From Spirochaetales bacterium (GTDB lineage Bacteria; Spirochaetota; Spirochaetia; SZUA-6; DRHE01), in contig JAUWZD010000024.1 of NCBI GenBank assembly GCA_030615505.1, positions 1 through 49,187 on the forward strand: a stretch of 49,187 bases of DNA, in the 5' to 3' direction. The translations under genes were made by a program, and so were the position numbers. Positions 8,438 through 16,441 of the stretch are shown here, piece by piece (position 1 is the stretch's first letter; each line of letters begins with the position of its first letter). The notes beneath the pieces are model-generated. The model was given only the letters and a program-made list of their open reading frames with translations. It searched no databases and was not told the DNA's origin.

Positions 8438-9166
8438 ATGTTCCAGCAGGCCAAACAGAACAGAATCTTTCAAGATGTTATTAATCAAATCCAGGAAGCC
8501 ATCCTTCAGGGCAGGCTCAAGGCCGGAGATAAGCTGCCTGCTGAAAGGGAGTTGAAAGAAATGTTCCATACCAGCCGGGGAACACTTCGAGAAGCGCTGC
8601 GGGTCTTGGAGCAGAAAGGCCTGATTACAATCAAGACCGGTGTGCGCGGCGGTGCATTCGTTAAGGCTGTGAGCACTCACCAGGTCAGCGAAAGCCTGGA
8701 TCTATTGATACGATATCAAAAATTATCTCTTGAGGATCTTGCCGAATTTCGAGAGGGTGTGGAGGGAATGGTTACAAGTCTTGCAGCCGGGAGGGCTAAA
8801 AAGAAAGATATAGAGCATCTTAAGTACCTTCTGAAGCAGGCAAAGATACACCTTGATGAAGGAGTTTCTCACTGGGATGATTTTATAAGTATTGACAATG
8901 CATTGCACATGGCGCTGGCTCATATCACCGGAAACCTCATGTACCAATCGGTTCTTCAAACAGTGCACGACAATATCAATAAATATTATGATAAATTCCT
9001 GACTAAGGAAGAGGAAATCATGAGAGAGAACTATCGGGATCTCTGTGGAATCGTTGAGGCAGTGGAAGATGGGCAAGCAGCTAAAGCCCGCCGGCTGGCC
9101 CAAGATCACGTAAATCGATTCAACCGATTCATGCAGGAGAAGGAACAACAACATGGGAAGTTGTGA
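8438..9166 (+). CDS. GntR-family regulator, FadR/FCD subfamily; likely regulator of the proline operon
   Basis: 242 aa. Residues about 8-75 are the winged helix: GRLKAGDKLPAERELKEMFHTSRGTLREALRVLEQKGLI is the textbook GntR pattern, with the wing TGVRGGAFVKAV. Residues about 85-225 are the FCD ligand domain, with DNALHMALAHITGN supplying a D-x3-H metal-ligand pair. The last helix reads CGIVEAVEDGQAAKARRLAQDHV. The His usually found before this helix appears missing, while the terminal DHV His is kept. FadR-type regulators usually respond to a small carboxylate and control adjacent catabolic genes. The gene lies 60 bp before the pyrroline-carboxylate dehydrogenase gene in the same orientation, so proline, P5C or glutamate is a reasonable inducer guess. 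Confidence 0.9.
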   Translation: MFQQAKQNRIFQDVINQIQEAILQGRLKAGDKLPAERELKEMFHTSRGTLREALRVLEQKGLITIKTGVRGGAFVKAVSTHQVSESLDLLIRYQKLSLEDLAEFREGVEGMVTSLAAGRAKKKDIEHLKYLLKQAKIHLDEGVSHWDDFISIDNALHMALAHITGNLMYQSVLQTVHDNINKYYDKFLTKEEEIMRENYRDLCGIVEAVEDGQAAKARRLAQDHVNRFNRFMQEKEQQHGKL

Positions 9167-9226
9167 TCGGCAGAACTGCTGAGAAATATTATCACTAAAA
9201 AAAGCATTTAAACGAAGGAGCTAAAT

Positions 9227-10861
9227 ATGGCAAATGCAAAATATAATGTGCCCTTACCTCCTAATGAACCGACTAAAAGTTACGCACCCGGCACACCGGA
9301 ACGCGAAACAATAAAAGCCAAATTAAAAGAACTAAAAAATCAACAAATAGAGATACCCCTGATTATAGGTGGAAAAGAAGTAAAGACCGGTAAACTGGCT
9401 CAGTGTATTCTCCCCCATGACCATCAGATAATAGTCGGCACATACCACCAGGCCGGTGAAAAAGAAGTGCAAATGGCCATTGAAATTGCCCTGGAAGCTC
9501 GCAAACAGTGGGCAGCAATGGATTGGCAGGATCGAGTAGCTGTTTTCCTGAAAGCAGCCGATCTCCTTGCCGGACCACGGCGATCCATATTAAATGCAGC
9601 GACCATGCTGTGCCAGAGCAAAACCGTTTATCAGGCTGAAATTGATTCTGCCTGCGAATTGACCGACTTTTTACGGTTTAATTCATTCTATGCCATGCGG
9701 ATTTTTGATGAGCAGCCCCCCTACTCTCCTTTGGGGATGTGGAACAGGATGGAGTACCGCCCACTGGAAGGATTTATTTTTGCCGCAACACCGTTCAATT
9801 TTACGTCCATAGCCGGAAATCTACCTTCGTGTCCGGCTATTATGGGTAATGTGTCGCTGTGGAAACCGGCTTCGAATGCGGTTTATTCCGCTTACTATAC
9901 TATGAAAATTTTCCAGGAAGCCGGTTTACCGGACGGCATCATCAATTTTATTCCCGGCCCAGGCAGTGAAATCGGTCCTCTCGTCCTGAAATCGCCTCAC
10001 CTGGCGGGTATTCATTTCACCGGCAGCACGGATACTCTACACACAATGTGGAAAACAGTCGGCGACAATATCGAGAATTATAAATGCTATCCACGGATTG
10101 TGGGCGAAACAGGCGGGAAGGACTTTGTTGTGGCTCACAGTAGTGCAAATGTCAGAGCCCTTGGTGTAGCGCTGATTCGTGGTGCATTCGAATATCAGGG
10201 CCAGAAATGTTCTGCTGCCTCCCGCGCATATATCCCCAAGAGCATCTGGAGTGATCTCAAGGATTTCATAATCAGTGAATTGAAAACCGTGAAAATGGGA
10301 GACATAGAGGATTTCAGCAATTTCATAGGCGCTGTCATTGATAGGAGTGCTTTTTCCAAAATTACCGCTTACATCGAATACATTAAAAATTCGGAGGAAG
10401 CAGAGATAATTTACGGCGGTGATTATGACGACAGGGCAGGTTTTTTTATTGAACCAACAGTTGCTGTCACGACCAATCCGCATTTCCGCACCATGGAAGA
10501 GGAAATTTTTGGTCCGGTACTTACTGTGTATATTTACAATGACGATAAATATGAAGAAACCCTGCACTTGTGTAATGAAACCTCGCCTTACGGATTAACC
10601 GGCGCAATCTTTTCCCAGGATCGTCAGGCCGTGTCTGTTGCCGATAGGATTCTTGTAGATGCAGCAGGCAATTTCTATATCAACGACAAGCCTACAGCCG
10701 CGGTAATTGGCCAGCAGCCCTTTGGTGGCAGCCGTGCCAGTGGTACAAACGACAAAGCAGGAAGTCTTTGGAATATGCTCCGCTGGGTAAGTCCCCGGGT
10801 AATAAAAGAAAACTTTGTTCCGCCGTTGGATTACCGTTATCCATTTATGGAGGAAAAATAG
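9227..10861 (+). CDS. L-glutamate gamma-semialdehyde (1-pyrroline-5-carboxylate) dehydrogenase, ALDH4 type
   Basis: Oxidises glutamate semialdehyde, in equilibrium with P5C, to glutamate with NAD+; this is the second step of proline catabolism. The 544-aa protein resembles the stand-alone ALDH4 class known from mitochondria rather than the C-terminal half of PutA. Its N-terminus VPLPPNEPTKSYAPGTPER is characteristic of that class. Active-site elements are the general-base Glu in GETGGKDF (about 293) and the nucleophilic Cys in YQGQKCSAASR (about 328). EEIFGPVLTVYIY (about 425) and the end PFGGSRASGTNDKAGS (about 500) are also class-typical. GAAGGAGC precedes ATG at 9227. It opens the redox-gene run and is the best evidence that the locus handles proline or hydroxyproline. 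Confidence 0.95.
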   Translation: MANAKYNVPLPPNEPTKSYAPGTPERETIKAKLKELKNQQIEIPLIIGGKEVKTGKLAQCILPHDHQIIVGTYHQAGEKEVQMAIEIALEARKQWAAMDWQDRVAVFLKAADLLAGPRRSILNAATMLCQSKTVYQAEIDSACELTDFLRFNSFYAMRIFDEQPPYSPLGMWNRMEYRPLEGFIFAATPFNFTSIAGNLPSCPAIMGNVSLWKPASNAVYSAYYTMKIFQEAGLPDGIINFIPGPGSEIGPLVLKSPHLAGIHFTGSTDTLHTMWKTVGDNIENYKCYPRIVGETGGKDFVVAHSSANVRALGVALIRGAFEYQGQKCSAASRAYIPKSIWSDLKDFIISELKTVKMGDIEDFSNFIGAVIDRSAFSKITAYIEYIKNSEEAEIIYGGDYDDRAGFFIEPTVAVTTNPHFRTMEEEIFGPVLTVYIYNDDKYEETLHLCNETSPYGLTGAIFSQDRQAVSVADRILVDAAGNFYINDKPTAAVIGQQPFGGSRASGTNDKAGSLWNMLRWVSPRVIKENFVPPLDYRYPFMEEK

Positions 10862-10925
10862 GCAATGGCAGCTTTTTTAAGGAGAGAATCCAGGCCGCTG
10901 AATAGAACAGGATGGGGTAACAAAA

Positions 10926-13214
10926 ATGGCAGACATTATACACCTGGGTAGAGAAAGAAAATCTCATAGATTAAAAACCATTGAAGCTTCTCCCTGTTCG
11001 ATTGAATGTCCTCTGGGGACGAATATAAAATCATACGTGTCGCTGATTGCAGCGGGTCGATTCATTGAAGCCCTTGAAGTGGTGCGCCGGACCAATCCAT
11101 TTCCGGGCATCTGTGGCAGGGTGTGTCCGCATCCGTGCGAGGATCAATGCCTGCGGAGGGACATCGATGAAGCGATATCGATTGTCGCGCTGAAGCGTTT
11201 CTTAGCTGATTATGAATTGAGCTGCAGTATTTTACCACGGTATGAGCGGTTGAACAATGACAAGGACAAAGGCAAGGTTGCAGTGATCGGCGCAGGTCCG
11301 GCCGGGCTTTCCTGCGCCGCCTATCTCGCACGTGTGGGCTACAAAGTGAATGTATTTGAAGCGCTGCCTTTACCGGGTGGTATGATGGCTGTGGGTATTC
11401 CGGCTTACCGTCTGCCAAAGGACATCCTCCGGGTCGAAATTGCTGCAATTGAGGCCCTGGGTGTGAAAATAGATTTGAACGTTAAGATTGATGAACAGGC
11501 GAAGTTTGATAAATTGGTCCGTGAGTTTGATGCGGTATTCATTGCCACAGGCGCCCAAAAGCCGCGCAGGCTGGATGTTCCCGGCGAGGAGGATGTGAGG
11601 CATGGGTTAGTTGATTGGACCACCCTGCTCCGCGAGGTAGCGCTGGAGCGGAGGGAAAAACCGGGAGACAGCGTTGTAATAGTCGGTGGAGGTAATACCG
11701 CAGTGGACTGCGCACGCGTTGTGCTGCGATTGGGAACAAAGAATGTGCAAATCGTATACCGGCGTTCTCGTGAGGAAATGCCCGCCTACAGAAACGAACT
11801 CGCCGATGCAGAAGAGGAAGGAATCAAAATTAATTTCCTGGCCTCGCCGGTAAGGCTGTTGGTAGAAAATGGAAAGCTTGAGGGTGTTGAGTGTATGCGT
11901 ATGCGCCTGGGTGAAAAAGACTCAAGCGGCCGCCGCCGGGCACTGCCCGTTCAAGACTCCCGGTTTGATATTCCCTGTGATGCGATAATCCCGGCAATTG
12001 GCCAGGAGCTGGAGACCTCATTCCTGGGTGCTAAACACTCTCTAAGAATCTCCGGTGAGCATTTACTGGTGGTAGACCGGGATACGATGGCCACCAATCA
12101 GAAAGGAATTTTTGCAGGAGGTGATGCGGTTACCGGCCCAGCCAGTGTGGTAGAAGCCATTGCTGCAGGTCATTGTGCCGCACAATCTATTATACGCTAC
12201 ATTGACGGCCTCCCATTTAAATATCCTCCGGTCGAAATTCGGCGCGATTTAGCAGAACTGACAGTGGAAATTCCACCTCCTCAAAAAATGCTCCGTGCAG
12301 AATGTTCGCGATTATCTGCCGGAGAAAGACAGGATTCTTTTGACGAGATATACCGGGGCCTGACTGAGGCGCAGGCTGTTGCTGAAGCAGAGCGCTGTAT
12401 GCGCTGTGGGCCGTGCCTGGAATGTAATGAATGTGTCGGTGTGTGCGACAAGAGGCAGGTCATTGTGGAAGCGGCAGGCTTAAGTGCAGCGAAAAAGCTG
12501 GAGGGGCCAGGCACGCTGGTCCGAGTTGCAGCGCAGGATTTTGTTTTTTCCGGGAATCGTGCCGAGCAATACGAGACATCCGTTTTTACTGTTGAGATTG
12601 ATGAGCATTTATGCAGGGGATGCGGCTTGTGCGAAGAAATATGCATGTATCGAGCAATGCAGGTGGTGTATCGTGGTGATGGAATTTTCACTGCCAATGT
12701 CAATGAAGATATGTGCCGGGGTTGCGGGACCTGTGTGGCTATTTGTCCATCCGGTGCAATAAAGCAAAATTATTTTACCGCCCGTCGGATCAATCACCTG
12801 GTCAATGCCACACTAAAGCGGTGTGGCAGCAGATTCCCGGTGGTGATATTTGCATGCCGGTGGAACGCTGCGTTGAAATACGAATCGGACGGATTGCCTG
12901 CTGAAATTATTAGAGTTATGTGTACGGGGCGTGTGACGGGGGGGGACATTCTAAAGGCATTTCAAAAGGGCGCCGCAGGTGTATTAATAGTCGGTTGTGC
13001 AAATGATGATTGTCACTACGGGTTTGGGCGCCGTGCGGCAGATGAAAATCTAAAGCATGTGTCCGACATCCTCTCTTTGTTAGGATTTGGGCCCGAACGG
13101 CTACGGGTCCTACAGATTTCAGCCGAAGGTGGGCAGGAGCTTGCAGATATGGTAAAGGATTTTTTAAAGTATATTGAGAATCTAGGTGACATCCCAACAG
13201 GCAGGGAAATGTGA
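10926..13214 (+). CDS. NfnB/GltD-like FAD/NAD(P) flavoprotein fused to 2[4Fe-4S] ferredoxin and MvhD/FlpD domains
   Basis: A 762-aa multidomain electron carrier. Residues 15-105 form the N-terminal Fe-S domain of GltD/NfnB/DPD proteins (C24, C28, C63, C67, C71, C75). Residues 116-430 are a two-dinucleotide flavoprotein: GAGPAG at 122 for FAD, VIVGGGNTAVD at 251 for NAD(P)H, and the FAD-closing AGGDAVTG at 397. A Cys-rich linker follows (C491, C494, C497, C500, C503, C507), then an 8-Cys ferredoxin (563-573 and 597-607). Residues 637-752 match MvhD/FlpD, with its [2Fe-2S] cysteines C644, C666, C691 and C696 and the family text IIRVMCTGRV and DCHYGFG. In methanogens FlpD/MvhD feeds HdrA; in Nfn the NfnB-type FAD bifurcates electrons. 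The next gene overlaps by 4 bp (GTGA). Bifurcation here is inferred from the domains. Confidence 0.9.
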   Translation: MADIIHLGRERKSHRLKTIEASPCSIECPLGTNIKSYVSLIAAGRFIEALEVVRRTNPFPGICGRVCPHPCEDQCLRRDIDEAISIVALKRFLADYELSCSILPRYERLNNDKDKGKVAVIGAGPAGLSCAAYLARVGYKVNVFEALPLPGGMMAVGIPAYRLPKDILRVEIAAIEALGVKIDLNVKIDEQAKFDKLVREFDAVFIATGAQKPRRLDVPGEEDVRHGLVDWTTLLREVALERREKPGDSVVIVGGGNTAVDCARVVLRLGTKNVQIVYRRSREEMPAYRNELADAEEEGIKINFLASPVRLLVENGKLEGVECMRMRLGEKDSSGRRRALPVQDSRFDIPCDAIIPAIGQELETSFLGAKHSLRISGEHLLVVDRDTMATNQKGIFAGGDAVTGPASVVEAIAAGHCAAQSIIRYIDGLPFKYPPVEIRRDLAELTVEIPPPQKMLRAECSRLSAGERQDSFDEIYRGLTEAQAVAEAERCMRCGPCLECNECVGVCDKRQVIVEAAGLSAAKKLEGPGTLVRVAAQDFVFSGNRAEQYETSVFTVEIDEHLCRGCGLCEEICMYRAMQVVYRGDGIFTANVNEDMCRGCGTCVAICPSGAIKQNYFTARRINHLVNATLKRCGSRFPVVIFACRWNAALKYESDGLPAEIIRVMCTGRVTGGDILKAFQKGAAGVLIVGCANDDCHYGFGRRAADENLKHVSDILSLLGFGPERLRVLQISAEGGQELADMVKDFLKYIENLGDIPTGREM

Positions 13215-14350
13215 TCGAAATAGATAAATTAGTTGAACAGTACAATATTCTCGATGTAGGGGAACATGCAGAGAAGTTGAACGAGACGTGCCCCGTGGCA
13301 GGGGTAAATCTTGAGTTTTCCCCGGAAAAAATCGCCATGCTGGCAAAGAAAGATCCGGGAGCACTAGTTGAAAGCCCATTGATCTGGGAATGCCTGGCCT
13401 GCGGACTGTGTAGGCAAGTTACAGAGCAGCGAGTAGATATGTCGCTATTTATTCGTAATGTTCGAGAACAGGCCTCGAATTCCGGATTTCATGGTACAGA
13501 AACTCACGGTGGCATGCTCATTACAACACAGCGGCTTTCCGCCTTTACCTCAGCAAATCCCAGACGAACCGGCTGGATCAATGAAGCATTGAAAGTAGAA
13601 TCCGGAAAAGGTAAGTACCTGTACTGGGTAGGGGGGGCGCCCTTTTTTGATGCCGTAATGCCGGAGCTGAAACCTGCAGCCCTGGATTCCGCTCGTGCTG
13701 CGATTCTTCTTTTAAATAAATTGGGTGTCAGGCCCGTAGTGCTTGAAAACGAAAGGTTTTCCGGACATGACCTGTTGTGGACAGGTGATACGAAGGGTTT
13801 CCGCAGCCTGGCTGATCAAAATATGCTGGCTATCAAGAACTCCGGTGCAAAAGTGCTTATTGTTTCCTCGCCAGAGGATTACTACACTCTGGCGAAAAGT
13901 TATGCGGAATACTCAGGAGGGTTGGACTGTGAAATATGTCATATAACGGAATTCGTTGCAAATCATCTGTCTGAGCTGAAATTCAGCGAATATCGACAAC
14001 GAGTGACATATCATGACCCCTGCCGACTGGGCCGTGGGATGGGCGTATACGATGCACCGAGGGAAATCCTCCGCGCTATTCCGGGTGTGGAATTGGTTGA
14101 GATGAAAAACACCAGGGATTACTCCTCCTGCTGTGGAACATCCTGCTGGACAAACTGCAACCGATATTCCAAATTGATACAAATAAATCGTCTTCGAGAG
14201 GCAGCTTCCGTTGGCGCGGAGGCACTGGTTACTACGTGCTGGGAGTGTGCGATACATTTTAACTGTGCAACGCGCCCTGAAGCCTGGCGCCAGGTTTTCA
14301 TGGACGTTTCTGATCTGACAGTTCTTGCAGCATCACTATTGCAGGGATAA
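13211..14350 (+). CDS. HdrC/HdrB-like (GlpC-like) iron-sulfur protein with one CCG domain
   Basis: 379 aa, starting with GTG that overlaps the preceding stop (GTGA). The N-terminus corresponds to HdrC but is reduced: one CxxCxxC (C61, C64, C67) and a lone C27-Pro, where HdrC has two full CxxCxxCxxxCP motifs. The C-terminal CCG domain keeps the complete non-cubane pattern C271-x35-C307C308-x34-C343xxC346. The first CCG domain seems to have lost its cysteines: the expected CCG and CPHC positions read RFSGHD and SSPED. In heterodisulfide reductase the CCG clusters pass electrons to a disulfide or quinone-like acceptor. Here the protein is sandwiched between the FlpD fusion and the proline-dehydrogenase-like subunits, so it probably bridges them. 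The family is clear, the exact acceptor unknown. Confidence 0.88.
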   Translation: MIEIDKLVEQYNILDVGEHAEKLNETCPVAGVNLEFSPEKIAMLAKKDPGALVESPLIWECLACGLCRQVTEQRVDMSLFIRNVREQASNSGFHGTETHGGMLITTQRLSAFTSANPRRTGWINEALKVESGKGKYLYWVGGAPFFDAVMPELKPAALDSARAAILLLNKLGVRPVVLENERFSGHDLLWTGDTKGFRSLADQNMLAIKNSGAKVLIVSSPEDYYTLAKSYAEYSGGLDCEICHITEFVANHLSELKFSEYRQRVTYHDPCRLGRGMGVYDAPREILRAIPGVELVEMKNTRDYSSCCGTSCWTNCNRYSKLIQINRLREAASVGAEALVTTCWECAIHFNCATRPEAWRQVFMDVSDLTVLAASLLQG

Positions 14351-14353
14351 ATT

Positions 14354-16420
14354 ATGGGACGAATAGAAAAACATCCGATTTTATCAATCCCTAAAAGGCG
14401 GGATATTTCCTTTACGTTTAATGGCAAAAAGCTAACTGCAAAAGAAGGAGAAGTGATTTCTTCGGCCCTGCTTGCTCACGGGATTAACGTGTTTAGCAGT
14501 CATCCCTATGACGGGGCGCCGCAAGGGCTTTATTGTGCCAATGGCCAGTGTGCGCACTGTATGGTTATTGCCAATGGACTCCCGGTAAAGGCCTGCATGA
14601 CTATGGTTAGCACGGGAATGACAGTGCAGAGCTGCGATGGAAATCCGAGAATTCCTGCTGATGATACTGTGCCGGAAATGATTAACATGCGTACAATTAA
14701 AACGCCTTTTCTCATTATCGGCGGCGGACCGGCAGGCCTTTCTGCTGCAATAGAACTGGCGAAATTTGGAGTGCAGGGTATTCTTGTTGATGATAAACAT
14801 ACACTGGGCGGAAAACTCTGTTTGCAGACACACAATTTTTTTGGTTCCCGTAGCGGATGCTATGCAGGAACCCGAGGTATTGATATTGCCCGCCTGCTCG
14901 AAGAAGAATTGAAAAAATACGGGAGAGATCTCGTGGATGTGTGGCTGAATTCACCCGCGCTGGGTGTGTTTAGTGACGGAAAGGTCGGCGTCATAAAAAA
15001 AGGCGAGTATATCCTTGTCAAACCGGAGATCTTGCTGGTAGCCACCGGCGCCCGTGAGAAAACACTGGCTTTTCCCGGGTGTGACCTGCCTGGTGTCTAT
15101 GGAGCCGGCGCGTTTCAAACATTGGTCAATCGCGACCTGGTGCGTCCGGCCGAACGGCTGTTCATATGCGGCGGTGGTAATGTCGGACTAATCAGCGGCT
15201 ATCACGCACTGCAGGCAGGAATTGACGTTGTGGGATTAGTGGAAGCACTGCCGAAATGCGGTGGATACAAAGTGCATTTGGATAAACTGCGAAGGCTGGG
15301 CGTACCTGTGTACACGTCCCATACGATTCTCCGCGTGGATGGAAAAGACCAGGTGGAAACAGTAAGCATTTGCGGGATAGATGACCGGTTCCGCCGGATT
15401 CCCGGGAGCGAGAAGATTTTCCGAGCGGATACATTGTTGATTGCTGTCGGCCTTTCGCCGATAAATGAAATTTATACCAAAGCAAAAGAATACGGTATAA
15501 AAGTATTCGCATCCGGCGATGCAGAGGAAATTGCCGAGGCCAGTGCCGCTATGTTCAGCGGCCGCATTCAGGCGAGGAAAATGGTCCGGGAAATCGGTAA
15601 ACCGTGTATTATCCCAGAGGAATGGAATGAAATTACTGCCACACTGCGCAGCAAACCCGGAACGGAAATTGAGATGAACATTCGCACGCTCCCAGGGAAA
15701 GTATATCCGGTAATCCGCTGCATCCAGGAGATACCGTGCGATCCGTGTACTAAAGTCTGTCCCAACTTTACCATCAAAGTGAAAGAAGGCATCCTGACCG
15801 GGCAGCCGTCATTTGTGGGCGATGCCTGTTTGGGGTGTGCCCAATGTGTGTTGTCATGCCCCGCCCTGGCCATTGTTTTGGTGGACGAACGCTATGATAC
15901 AGGGCATAAACGGGCGTTGTTGACACTGCCCATTGAATTGGCCGATCACACCATCGGTGTCGGAGAGGAAGTCACTACAGTGGGGCTTTGCGGGCAACGT
16001 ATCGGCACAGGAAGAGTAATTGCATTTCGAAACGCTGTATCTCAGGACCGCTGCCGATTGATGCTTTTAGATGTGCCATTTGAAAACCGCCTTCAGGTTG
16101 CCGGGATTGAAGTGCGAGAGGCTACTGTTAGTACAAGCGGTAACTCTTTTCTAACGGAGGAAGAGGTTGTTATTTGCCGGTGCGAACGAGTAACTAAACA
16201 CGAGATCGTAGAATTAATCCGCTCAGGATATCGCGATATGAATCAGATCAAGGCGGTCCTGCGCACCGGTATGGGCGCCTGCGGAGGCAAGACCTGCACA
16301 GAATTAATACTGGGATTGTTCCGCGAAGAGGGCGTGGATTTGAGAGATGTTACTCTCCCGGTACATCGACTCCCGGAAACAGAAGTCCCGCTGGGGGTGT
16401 TTGCCGGGCTAAAGAAGTAG
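14354..16420 (+). CDS. Proline dehydrogenase alpha-like flavoprotein (HcnA-HcnB/sarcosine-oxidase-alpha type) with [2Fe-2S], 2[4Fe-4S] and BFD domains
   Basis: 688 aa. Residues 15-100 are a plant-type-like [2Fe-2S] domain (C61, C66, C69, C81) as in HcnA and the sarcosine oxidase alpha N-terminus. Residues about 117-430 are a pyridine-nucleotide-disulfide-type flavoprotein, with FAD motif GGGPAGLSAA at 123, the second nucleotide motif ICGGGNVGLISG near 272, and SGDAEEIAEASAAMFSG at the end. About 457-520 has cysteines of a ferredoxin-like insert (CDPCTKVCP and CLGCAQCVLSCP). The last about 80 residues carry the BFD-like [2Fe-2S] pattern CRCERVTKHEI and GMGACGGKTC. This architecture matches alpha subunits of archaeal dye-linked L-proline dehydrogenases and hydrogen cyanide synthase. 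It lies 3 bp after the HdrB-like gene and 21 bp before the putative catalytic beta gene. Confidence 0.88.
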   Translation: MGRIEKHPILSIPKRRDISFTFNGKKLTAKEGEVISSALLAHGINVFSSHPYDGAPQGLYCANGQCAHCMVIANGLPVKACMTMVSTGMTVQSCDGNPRIPADDTVPEMINMRTIKTPFLIIGGGPAGLSAAIELAKFGVQGILVDDKHTLGGKLCLQTHNFFGSRSGCYAGTRGIDIARLLEEELKKYGRDLVDVWLNSPALGVFSDGKVGVIKKGEYILVKPEILLVATGAREKTLAFPGCDLPGVYGAGAFQTLVNRDLVRPAERLFICGGGNVGLISGYHALQAGIDVVGLVEALPKCGGYKVHLDKLRRLGVPVYTSHTILRVDGKDQVETVSICGIDDRFRRIPGSEKIFRADTLLIAVGLSPINEIYTKAKEYGIKVFASGDAEEIAEASAAMFSGRIQARKMVREIGKPCIIPEEWNEITATLRSKPGTEIEMNIRTLPGKVYPVIRCIQEIPCDPCTKVCPNFTIKVKEGILTGQPSFVGDACLGCAQCVLSCPALAIVLVDERYDTGHKRALLTLPIELADHTIGVGEEVTTVGLCGQRIGTGRVIAFRNAVSQDRCRLMLLDVPFENRLQVAGIEVREATVSTSGNSFLTEEEVVICRCERVTKHEIVELIRSGYRDMNQIKAVLRTGMGACGGKTCTELILGLFREEGVDLRDVTLPVHRLPETEVPLGVFAGLKK

Positions 16421-16441
16421 AAACTAAATAAGGAAGAAAAT

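Noticed and set aside
10865..10951. 28-codon frame between the P5C dehydrogenase and the NfnB-like gene
   Set aside because: It overlaps the next gene's start, has no ribosome site of its own and no recognisable product.
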